Shown: in pieces, positions 1 to 6,953 of the stretch
Layout of the letters: each line of letters opens with the position of its first letter
Position numbering within the stretch: position 1 is the first letter of the stretch
Assembly (NCBI GenBank): GCA_002715405.1
Contig: PAZD01000042.1
Span: 1-7,640 of the forward strand
Length of the DNA: 7,640 nucleotides
Direction: 5' to 3'
Origin: Acidimicrobiaceae bacterium
Lineage (GTDB): Bacteria; Actinomycetota; Acidimicrobiia; Acidimicrobiales; UBA8592
Program-made: the position numbers and the translations under genes
The notes under the pieces: model-generated
What the model was told of the DNA's origin: nothing
Databases searched by the model: none
Seen by the model: only the letters and a program-made list of their open reading frames with translations

Positions 1-81
1 CTATATGGAAACCCGACGTTCAGGGCATTATGCGGTGAGGGTCTCGTTGGCGGAAAAAAAGTGGATATATCTGATGGCTGA
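1..81 (+). CDS. C-terminal end of an upstream gene, cut by the left edge
   Basis: Frame 1 is open from the first base to a TGA at 79-81, giving a 26-codon tail (begins LYGNPTFRALCGEG, ends VDISDG). The tail overlaps the helicase start by 8 bases, ATGGCTGA at 74-81, an arrangement typical of translationally coupled genes. That overlap is the main reason to believe the frame is real. In AddAB-type loci the gene directly upstream of addA usually encodes the AddB partner, a PD-(D/E)XK nuclease with an iron-sulphur cluster. By position this could be that protein, but 26 residues carry no motif I can recognise. Its product is therefore an inference from neighbourhood only, and a short open frame at an edge can also occur by chance. 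Confidence 0.45.
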   Translation, partial: LYGNPTFRALCGEGLVGGKKVDISDG

Positions 82-3000
82 ACATCTAAACAAAGTTGTT
101 CTTGCTTCAGCTGGAACTGGGAAAACATATTCGCTCACCAGCCAATACCTTCGCCTTTTATTTCTAGGAGAAGACCCCGGAAAAATTCTCGCTACAACTT
201 TTACCAGGAAGGCAGCTGGAGAAATTCGTGACCGAGTATTTGAACGTCTTGTTGAAGCAATAGTTGATCCTGATCTACGTCAAAAACTTTCAGATGAAAT
301 CTCCATCCCACTGATGGAACAACAATGCAGACAAAAGCTGACAGAGTTTGTCCAACGCCTTGATCAGATACAAATCAGTACAATAGACGCGTTTTTCGTC
401 CGACTTGTCAAACTCTTTTCCCATGATTTAGGTCTACCACCGCAATGGAAAATCGTTACCGGAGGAGAAAAAGAAGAAGAGCAAACGGTCGAAGCTCTGG
501 CCTCCATGATTGATACAGAAGGCGTCAAAAAAGTGATGGAAATGATTGACGGATTGAACCGCTTGGGAGATAGAAGTGTCTATATGGAACTCAAGAACGT
601 AGTTAATGCAATGCGCCCAATCTTTCTCGATAGCAATCCACAGGCCTGGGACTGCATCGAGCCCCCGCTCCCGCCCTCATCAGCGGAAATAGCTAACGCA
701 ATAGTGGCTGTGGAAGAGTTTGAGATACCTGAGAATAAAGATGGTTCACCAAATCAGGCATGGGCAAAAGGAGTAAGCAAAATGCAGAATCTTCTTCCTA
801 ACGCACAACGGACGGGAAATTGGGAAGAAATCATCGCAACAGGCCCTGCTGCCTTCGTAATTGAAGGTAAAGAAACATATAGCCGAAAGGAGATTCCTAA
901 AACGTTCGCTAATGCTGTGAGAGTATTTGGATCTTCCGTTGCACACAGCGCAGCGCTTAAACTACAAAAGAGAAACTTAGAGATCCGCGAACTCCTCAGC
1001 AAGCTTGAAGCTGAACTTCGCGAACTAAAAACAAGAAATAATAACTTCACTTTTAGCGACCTTCCGCTCCTATTAACGCAAGAACCATCATGGAATGACA
1101 GCAGCACAGGTACGGGCTTCGATGTTTCCTTTCGGCTCGGTGCAACGATCAATCATCTATTGTTAGATGAATTTCAAGATACGAACCCCACGCAATGGAG
1201 AGTGCTGCAACCCTTCGCCCAGAAAATATTTACCTCCCCTCAAAATGGTTCGTTCTATTGCGTGGGGGATGTCAAACAATCTATCTATGGTTGGCGGCAA
1301 GGTGAACCTCGACTACTTTCGTCAATGAAAACGCTCTATCCCCAATTGCAGGAAGAGACTCTTGCTGTTAGTTACCGGTCATCCCCAGTGATTCTAAAAA
1401 CAGCGAATACTATTTTCGGGAATCTTCTAGACGCTACTTCGGAACTTTCGAATGGTGATCCAAGTTGGGAAGAGGCAGCTCAACAGTGGATTGTGAATTA
1501 TCCCGAACATAAATCCGCCGACCATCTTCATGACTTACCTGGAGCAGCATATCTTATCGAGGCTCGAAACAAAGAAGAAGAAGAAACCCACTGGGACCCC
1601 ATTATCGAAAAATTGGTAGAACGTGTTCTTCTCCTTACAGAGAATTCATTCGATATCTCCATCGGTATCCTTACTCGAACCAACCGTCCTATTTCTAGAA
1701 TCCTCAACAATTTGCAAGACGTTGGCCTCAGAGCGAGTGGTGAAGGTGGTAACGCCATCACCGACTCTCTAGCAGTTCTCCACCTACTTTCCATTCTCAA
1801 TTTCGCTGACCACCCAGGCGACTCAGCTGCATTCTATAGCGCACAAAACTCCCCCCTATGGCCTCAGTACTTATTTGAAGATACAACCGACGACAAGATG
1901 GAATCCATCAGCGCCGGCATACGTTCACACTTACTGGAAGATGGGTACGGAAAATTTACAGCGGCGATGCTTTCAGAAATAGAGAATAGTGATTCTTATG
2001 GCGATTGGGATCTTCGCCGTTTCAATCAACTGATTGATCTTGCATTCAGCTACGACATTGAAAATATAGGAGGTCGGATATCTGATTTCGTAACGCACAT
2101 CAGAAACGCAAAAGTTGAGAATCCCGATTCAGCAGGTATTCGAGTTATGACCGTCCACGCAGCAAAAGGACTGGAATTCGATGCCGTTTTTGTTCCCGAA
2201 CTTACCCAATCCCTTCATGACTCAAAAACACGAATTTATGCTGAACGTCCAGACCCAGAAGATCCTTATCAGCGTGTAAGTACTGCACCAAAGAAAAAAG
2301 AACACCGCGCTCTTATCGGCGGCACGCTTGAAGCCCTATATAAAGACCAAACCATACGCGAACTCCAAGAAGCATTTTGTGTTCTCTATGTCGCAATGAC
2401 ACGTGCTAAATATCAACTTGAAATGATTATTGCTGCCCCACCCAAAAAGGAATCGACCGCAAAAAACTACCAGCAGTTACTTCGCAAATCACTTTCACTA
2501 AATCCACCGGATGATATCGGGATCCTCTGGGAGCATCCTGACAATAACGCCCAATGGGTAAACGCATTTAAAGCACCAACTATGGAAGGTGCCAACCCGC
2601 CTGCACTTAATATACCAAACCCACTACTTCCGATGGCTTCCGACCACCGCCACCTACCTCGCCGGTCCCCGAGCGACCACTTTGGAGCAAGAGGAATTCG
2701 AATAAATGACATATTCCAAACTTCGACTGGAGGAGCATTACGGGGCGAGGTATTTCACCGCCTCTTTGAAGAAGTTAATTGGCTGGAAGAATTTAAATTA
2801 GAGACTGAGGAATTACTCCGCTGCTTAAAGAAGTTCGACATACCAGAAGAAACCTTGAAGAAATACATAGATGAATTCCGCATGTCTCTTGAAGAGGAAA
2901 ATGTTATCAAGCGCCTCTCTAAAAAAAATCAACCCGATACTATCCACGGCACCCAAGTCAAATGGGAAGCGTGGAGAGAACGTCGTTTCTGCATCAGTCT

Positions 3001-3280
3001 TAAAAATAATGACGGAACGGAAACCCTATGGAATGGCATAATTGACCGGGTTAACGTCGCAACAGATAACTCTGGAGAATATATGGCAGCGATACTTCTG
3101 GACTACAAGACCGACGCTGTCACAGCGGAAACCCTCGCTGACAAAGCCAAAACATATCAACCTCAACTGCTTACATATAGGGAAGTCCTCAGTGAAATTA
3201 CTGGACTCGGCGAAAACGCAATCGAAACAGGTCTGCTGTTTCTTGGTTCTGACCTGTATGCTCCAGTAGATTCTATGTAG
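74..3280 (+). CDS. addA: AddA/RecB-type UvrD-family helicase-nuclease
   Basis: This is an SF1A DNA helicase fused to a RecB-family nuclease, expected to unwind and trim double-strand DNA ends for recombination. Residues are numbered from the ATG at 74 (1068 aa). Helicase motifs appear in order: Walker A ASAGTGKT 11-18; motif Ia TTFTRKAAGEI 41-51; motif II DEFQDT 365-370; motif III VGDVKQSIYGWR 397-408; motif IV SYRSS 433-437; motif V VHAAKGLEFD 694-703; motif VI VAMTRAK 773-779. The C-terminal nuclease has RGEVFH 890-895, D991 in IIDR, D1010-Y-K1012 in LLDYKTD, and YQPQLLTY near 1028-1035, so the PD-(D/E)XK site looks complete. A proline-rich linker lies around 835-870. An in-frame ATG at 5 would add 23 residues inside the upstream gene. 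I prefer 74 because the protein then begins just before Walker A, as is usual, and overlaps the upstream TGA by only 8 bases. There is no strong Shine-Dalgarno at 74, which fits coupled translation. The length is normal for AddA-like proteins. The subtype (true AddA or a relative) is less certain than the family. Confidence 0.88.
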   Translation: MAEHLNKVVLASAGTGKTYSLTSQYLRLLFLGEDPGKILATTFTRKAAGEIRDRVFERLVEAIVDPDLRQKLSDEISIPLMEQQCRQKLTEFVQRLDQIQISTIDAFFVRLVKLFSHDLGLPPQWKIVTGGEKEEEQTVEALASMIDTEGVKKVMEMIDGLNRLGDRSVYMELKNVVNAMRPIFLDSNPQAWDCIEPPLPPSSAEIANAIVAVEEFEIPENKDGSPNQAWAKGVSKMQNLLPNAQRTGNWEEIIATGPAAFVIEGKETYSRKEIPKTFANAVRVFGSSVAHSAALKLQKRNLEIRELLSKLEAELRELKTRNNNFTFSDLPLLLTQEPSWNDSSTGTGFDVSFRLGATINHLLLDEFQDTNPTQWRVLQPFAQKIFTSPQNGSFYCVGDVKQSIYGWRQGEPRLLSSMKTLYPQLQEETLAVSYRSSPVILKTANTIFGNLLDATSELSNGDPSWEEAAQQWIVNYPEHKSADHLHDLPGAAYLIEARNKEEEETHWDPIIEKLVERVLLLTENSFDISIGILTRTNRPISRILNNLQDVGLRASGEGGNAITDSLAVLHLLSILNFADHPGDSAAFYSAQNSPLWPQYLFEDTTDDKMESISAGIRSHLLEDGYGKFTAAMLSEIENSDSYGDWDLRRFNQLIDLAFSYDIENIGGRISDFVTHIRNAKVENPDSAGIRVMTVHAAKGLEFDAVFVPELTQSLHDSKTRIYAERPDPEDPYQRVSTAPKKKEHRALIGGTLEALYKDQTIRELQEAFCVLYVAMTRAKYQLEMIIAAPPKKESTAKNYQQLLRKSLSLNPPDDIGILWEHPDNNAQWVNAFKAPTMEGANPPALNIPNPLLPMASDHRHLPRRSPSDHFGARGIRINDIFQTSTGGALRGEVFHRLFEEVNWLEEFKLETEELLRCLKKFDIPEETLKKYIDEFRMSLEEENVIKRLSKKNQPDTIHGTQVKWEAWRERRFCISLKNNDGTETLWNGIIDRVNVATDNSGEYMAAILLDYKTDAVTAETLADKAKTYQPQLLTYREVLSEITGLGENAIETGLLFLGSDLYAPVDSM

Positions 3281-3313
3281 ACACTAGTTTCCAATAGAAT
3301 CGAAATACCCAAG

Positions 3314-3318
3314 AAAGG
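3314..3318 (+). promoter_or_regulatory. Ribosome binding site for the Mo oxidoreductase
   Basis: AAAGG lies 7 bases before the GTG at 3326, a good Shine-Dalgarno position. It supports GTG as the start. That GTG is also the first ATG, GTG or TTG codon in frame after the helicase stop. I see no clear promoter or terminator in the 45 bases between the two genes, so co-transcription is likely. Confidence 0.55.
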
Positions 3319-3325
3319 TAGAAGC

Positions 3326-5611
3326 GTGTCAGATCACAGCGAGGAAATTTCTGACCCAACAAAGACTTGGCACAAAACCGCCTGCGTTCTTTGTAGCGCC
3401 AATTGCGGGCTCGAAGTCCGCCTCGACGACCGCGTTATCACAAGAGTACGAGGGAATAAGGCCCATGTTGCCAGCAAGGGGTATACATGCGAAAAAGGAC
3501 TCCGTATCAACTACTACCAGAACAACACAGGAAGGATCACAACTCCGCTGAAGCGCCTTGAAGATGGCACCTACATGGAAGTGGATTGGGACACAGCGAT
3601 CGAAGGAGTAGCCAAAGATTTAAAATCCGTTGCGGAGAAATATGGTTCTGACAAGATCCTCTATTACGGAGGAGGAGGCCAAGGAAACCACCTAGGTGGA
3701 GCCCACTCAACTTCCACCAGACGAGCGTTCGGCATAGTTCGAAAATCAAACGCACTCGCCCAAGAAAAAACCGGAGAAGCATGGGTCGAAGGCGTAATGT
3801 TCGGCACCCACACACACGGAGGATTTCATGACGCTGAGGTAGCAATATTCCTCGGGAAAAACCCTTGGCACTCCCATGGATTTGATGAAGCCCGAAGAGT
3901 CCTAAAAGAAATCTCTAACGACGAAACCCGCTCCCTTATTGTTATTGACCCTAGACGAACCGAAACAGCGGACCTAGCCGATTATTGGCTCCAAGTACGC
4001 CCCGGAACAGACGCATTCCTCCTCGCTGCTATCGGAGCAGTCATCGTCAACGAAAGCCTCACAGACGACCGATGGCTTTCCGAAAACACTGTTGGAGCTG
4101 AACCCACAAAATCTGTTTTCGCGAAAGTGCCAATCACAGACTACGCAGATCGCTGCGGAATCCCCGAAGACCAAATCAGGGACGTCGCCAGATGTATCGC
4201 CACAGCAGAAAGTGTTTCCACATACGAAGATTTAGGAATAGAAATGGGCCCGAACTCGACGCTTATTTCCTACCTGCATCGTGCTATTTCCATCCTCACA
4301 GCGAACTTTGGTAAACCCGGAGCACTAGGGCCACACACCTCCGTTGCCCCACTTTTCAACTACAGTGCCGCAGGTAAAGAACCAGTCGATCCAGTAACCG
4401 GAGGGAAAATTATCTCCGGGCCAATACCATGCAACGAAATCGCCGATGGTTTTCTTTCTGATCACCCTGAACGAAGCAGGGCGATGTTCATTGAAAGTGG
4501 AAACCCCGTGCATTCACTCGCAGGATCTGAAAAGTTCCGTCAAGCGATGCGGGCCGCAGAATGCACCGTCGTTATCGACGTTGCGATGACAGAAACAGCG
4601 GAACAGGCAGATTGGGTGCTGCCCGCTTCATCCCAGTATGAAAAAGCCGAAGCGACCTTCTTTGCAGCAGGATTCCCAGACAATATATTTCACCTACGAC
4701 CAGCGATTCTCGAACCCATGGAAGGAACCCTCTCCGAACCAGAAATCCATAGCCGTCTCGTTCAAGCAACCGGAGTACTCGATGGTGTCAATTTCGAAAC
4801 CCTGCGAGCAGCAGCTGAAGGAGGATTACAAAGGTTTTCTGAAGCATTCATGAAAGCTGCTATAGAAAACAAAGTAATAACTGAATATGGGGCAGTTGTT
4901 CTCTATGAAACATTGGGTAAGACACTTCCATGGGAAAAGCAAGGCGGGGCAGTTTTATGGTTTAGCTGTCAAATGGTCGCTCAAAAGTATCCCGAACAGG
5001 TCCGATCAGCTGGACACACTGGAGAGGACGCAGAGTTAGGAAATGCTCTTTTCCAAGCGGTCCTCGACGGCGAAGATGGCGTTATCTTTACCCGGCACAC
5101 CCATGAACAGGCTTTTGATTTCCTTACGACACCAGATCAGCGAATTCACTTGGATATCAAAGAAATGCACTCAGCCCTTGAAAACCTAATTGATGCTCCG
5201 GTGAAATACACCAGCGAAGAATTCCCCTACATTCTAGCTGCTGGCGAACGAAGAGGATTTTCAGCAAACACGATCGTCCGCGACCCGGCTTGGAGAAAAA
5301 AAGATCAAGAGGGAGCACTACGTATCCACCCCAAAGATGCAGAAAAACTATGTGTCGACAATGGGGCGCGAGTCCGTATTACCACGCCCGCCGGACAAGC
5401 GGTAGCTGTCGTTGAAATTAACGAAACCGTCTTACCAGGGTACGTTTCTCTTCCCAACGGGTACGGGCTTTCCTACTCTCCAGCTGGCGGAAATCCAGAA
5501 ATTGTCGGCGTCGCACCGAATGAACTGACCAGCACTGAATGGCGTGACCCTATTGCAGGAACACCTTGGCACAAACACGTCCCCGCACGCCTCGAAGCAG
5601 TAGTCAAATAA
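3326..5611 (+). CDS. Molybdopterin bis-MGD oxidoreductase (formate dehydrogenase/DMSO reductase superfamily), substrate unknown
   Basis: The 761-residue protein starts at GTG and has no Tat or Sec signal, so it is probably cytoplasmic. A 4Fe-4S set is visible at C20, C23, C27 and C55 (CxxCxxxC, 27 residues, then C). Cofactor-binding stretches follow: LGKNPWHSHGF 176-186, DPRRTETA 208-215, RPGTD 225-229, SGNP 391-394 and the DVAMTETAEQADWVLPA block 418-434. The C-terminal dinucleotide-binding domain begins near 630 with AGERRGFSANT 639-649 and ends in GTPWHKHVPARLEAV. At the place where formate dehydrogenases carry Sec or Cys to bind Mo, this protein reads NALAQEKTGE (142-151), with no Sec, Cys or Ser at the aligned spot. 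From memory, the ALAQEKTGE and PWHKHVPARLEAV signatures mark a family frequent in Actinobacteria, annotated only as molybdopterin-dependent oxidoreductase. No electron-transfer or membrane subunit lies beside it. It probably shares a transcript with addA. The superfamily is certain. The reaction is unknown, and I would not call it formate dehydrogenase. Confidence 0.9.
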   Translation: MSDHSEEISDPTKTWHKTACVLCSANCGLEVRLDDRVITRVRGNKAHVASKGYTCEKGLRINYYQNNTGRITTPLKRLEDGTYMEVDWDTAIEGVAKDLKSVAEKYGSDKILYYGGGGQGNHLGGAHSTSTRRAFGIVRKSNALAQEKTGEAWVEGVMFGTHTHGGFHDAEVAIFLGKNPWHSHGFDEARRVLKEISNDETRSLIVIDPRRTETADLADYWLQVRPGTDAFLLAAIGAVIVNESLTDDRWLSENTVGAEPTKSVFAKVPITDYADRCGIPEDQIRDVARCIATAESVSTYEDLGIEMGPNSTLISYLHRAISILTANFGKPGALGPHTSVAPLFNYSAAGKEPVDPVTGGKIISGPIPCNEIADGFLSDHPERSRAMFIESGNPVHSLAGSEKFRQAMRAAECTVVIDVAMTETAEQADWVLPASSQYEKAEATFFAAGFPDNIFHLRPAILEPMEGTLSEPEIHSRLVQATGVLDGVNFETLRAAAEGGLQRFSEAFMKAAIENKVITEYGAVVLYETLGKTLPWEKQGGAVLWFSCQMVAQKYPEQVRSAGHTGEDAELGNALFQAVLDGEDGVIFTRHTHEQAFDFLTTPDQRIHLDIKEMHSALENLIDAPVKYTSEEFPYILAAGERRGFSANTIVRDPAWRKKDQEGALRIHPKDAEKLCVDNGARVRITTPAGQAVAVVEINETVLPGYVSLPNGYGLSYSPAGGNPEIVGVAPNELTSTEWRDPIAGTPWHKHVPARLEAVVK

Positions 5612-5624
5612 AAGGTTCTACCTT
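5612..5624. terminator. Small inverted repeat at the convergent gene ends, possible weak bidirectional terminator
   Basis: AAGGT (5612-5616) and ACCTT (5620-5624) form a perfect 5-bp stem with a 3-base TCT loop. The repeat begins directly after the TAA of the Mo oxidoreductase and overlaps the stop codon of rmuC (5623-5625, minus strand). It fills the whole 11-base gap between the two genes. The stem is short, not GC-rich, and lacks a real T-run on either side, so intrinsic termination would be weak. The repeat may also be chance. Confidence 0.3.
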
Positions 5625-6828
5625 AATCTCGACTTTCATCTACGTTCTCTGCATCAAGCTCTGGAGCGTTCAACGGCCGAATCGGTGTCTCAGTGATTTT
5701 AATTTCCTTGGTCGGCTCACTCACAATATTTAGCTCATTGAGTTTTCGCATCGTTGGAAGGACGTTTCGTTCCATCGACCCGACCATATCGTTATAGGCC
5801 CGATTCGCGCTTTCAAGACCCCTCCCAGCTTTTGCAACATGGTCGAGCATCGTAGCGACGCGACGGTACAGTTCTTTCGCTAAATCACCAACGGTTTGCG
5901 CTTCTTGCTCAATATGGAATGCCTGCCAGCCTCGAGCAGAGGCAAGTAACATCGCCAGTAGATTCATCGGCGATGCTAGCAGCACCCGTTTTTTCATTGC
6001 TTCATCAAAGAGCGTAGGTTCAGCGCGTAAAGCATCGGAGAGCATACTTTCTAAAGGTACAAACATCACGACAAACTCTGGAGAGTATTCAAATTGGTTC
6101 CAATAAGCTTTCGTCGACAATGTCTTCACATGCTCTTTCATCGCGGCGATGTGAGTCTGTAACAATCGTTTCTGATCATCAGGGTTTTCGGAACCGACCA
6201 TTTGCTCGTAAGCAGAACCTGGCGCTTTTGCGTCTATTGCTAAAGATGAATTATTTGGAAGGCGAACGACCACATCTGGAATACCGATTTTCCCATCTAC
6301 TTCTCCGGTTGTTTGCGTCGCAAAGTCCGCATATGGAGACATTCCGGCAAGTTCGATAATGTTACGGAGCGAGTTTTCTCCCCATTTCCCTCTTGAAACC
6401 GGCGACTGTAAAGCACTGACCATACGATTTGTTGAACTATTTAAATCTGTTAGCTGCTGATTTAGGTTATTAACTTGACCTGAGGTCGCACTATGGGCTG
6501 TTTGGAGTTTCTCAACGACTTCTTTGAGGCCAGCAAGTTCAGTTTGCATCGGATTAAGAAGGTTCTTCGTTTGTTCAGTAAGGGTTTGAGTATTAGCTTT
6601 AAAGAATTGCTGAGTTCCTTCGTTAGTTTGATGCATCGCGGTTTGCGTCGCTGTCGTTACCTCAGCAGTAATCACGTTCTTTAACAATTCAGTGAGAACT
6701 GAGGGGTCGATACCATCTGCGACATACTGATCCGCACTAGGAGCTCCATTTTTTTTAATTCGCGTCATAAGCACAAAAGCGACGACCGCCGCAAGAATCC
6801 CCACAACAACGGCAAGAAAAATTACCAT
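5623..6828 (-). CDS. rmuC: RmuC-family DNA recombination protein, N-terminally membrane-anchored
   Basis: RmuC proteins are associated with limiting DNA rearrangement at short inverted repeats, and their core is predicted to have a restriction-endonuclease-like fold. The protein has 401 residues. Residues 2-21 form one hydrophobic helix followed by the positive stretch RIKK, an N-in or signal-anchor type membrane segment. Residues about 45-140 are rich in Q, T, N, E and L with heptad-like spacing, the usual RmuC coiled coil. The conserved core follows: RGKWGE 146-151, IPDVVVRLP 183-191, LAIDAKAP 196-203, HIAAMKEHV 226-234, FVPLESMLSDAL 256-267 and LLASPMNLLAMLL 283-295. The acidic and lysine residues expected for a nuclease-like site (E151, D185, D199-x-K201) are all present. 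The ATG at 6828 is chosen because the next Met (21) would remove the membrane helix. The Shine-Dalgarno is poor: AGGG sits only 2 bases before ATG. The gene converges on the Mo oxidoreductase and lies 125 bases downstream of the PhyH gene. The length is typical of the family. Confidence 0.92.
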   Translation of the reverse strand: MVIFLAVVVGILAAVVAFVLMTRIKKNGAPSADQYVADGIDPSVLTELLKNVITAEVTTATQTAMHQTNEGTQQFFKANTQTLTEQTKNLLNPMQTELAGLKEVVEKLQTAHSATSGQVNNLNQQLTDLNSSTNRMVSALQSPVSRGKWGENSLRNIIELAGMSPYADFATQTTGEVDGKIGIPDVVVRLPNNSSLAIDAKAPGSAYEQMVGSENPDDQKRLLQTHIAAMKEHVKTLSTKAYWNQFEYSPEFVVMFVPLESMLSDALRAEPTLFDEAMKKRVLLASPMNLLAMLLASARGWQAFHIEQEAQTVGDLAKELYRRVATMLDHVAKAGRGLESANRAYNDMVGSMERNVLPTMRKLNELNIVSEPTKEIKITETPIRPLNAPELDAENVDESRD

Positions 6829-6858
6829 AACCCTATTGTTACATTTCGGTACGACAAA

Positions 6859-6887
6859 ATGGAAACTCTCCGAAAAATCAACGTCAA
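6859..6887 (-). promoter_or_regulatory. Possible sigma70-type promoter for rmuC
   Basis: On the minus strand, TTGACG (6887-6882) is a 5/6 match to a -35 box. It is followed, after 17 bases, by TTCCAT (6864-6859), only a 3/6 match to TATAAT. Transcription would begin roughly 25 bases before the rmuC ATG. The -35 match and spacing are good but the -10 is weak. The 125-base gap between PhyH and rmuC leaves room for a separate promoter. This is a guess from consensus only. Confidence 0.22.
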
Positions 6888-6953
6888 TACACCATTACTA
6901 AAGGACAGAATCAAACAGAAAGTAGTCTACATTCTTAACTACAATTCACCTGT

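Noticed and set aside
5..73. In-frame ATG at 5 as the helicase start (23 extra residues)
   Set aside because: The added residues lie inside the upstream frame, have no motif, and push Walker A unusually far from the N-terminus. The ATG at 74 gives an 8-base overlap and a normal N-terminus.
754..1152. 132-codon antisense open frame under the helicase gene
   Set aside because: It lies wholly within the well-supported helicase coding region, has low-complexity serine- and leucine-rich content and no motif. It is a shadow of the real gene.
3537..3845. 102-codon antisense open frame under the Mo oxidoreductase
   Set aside because: It covers the conserved cofactor-binding part of a clear gene and reads as arginine- and leucine-rich shadow sequence.
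3326..5611. Calling the Mo enzyme formate dehydrogenase (fdhA/fdhF) or nitrate reductase
   Set aside because: The Sec/Cys ligand and the following catalytic His of formate dehydrogenase are not present at the aligned site, and no partner subunits lie nearby. Superfamily membership does not justify a specific reaction.
74..6828. A defence island or new DNA-repair system made of AddA, the Mo enzyme and RmuC
   Set aside because: All three are known housekeeping or metabolic families. RmuC is on the opposite strand and converges. No mobile-element, integrase or other defence genes are visible, so the sequence does not support a system.
6922..6942. Inverted repeat GTAGT/ACTAC downstream of PhyH as its terminator
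   Set aside because: The 5-bp stem has an 11-base loop and is followed on the minus strand only by TTTCTGTTT. It is too weak to call; the 125-base gap otherwise shows nothing beyond the possible rmuC promoter.
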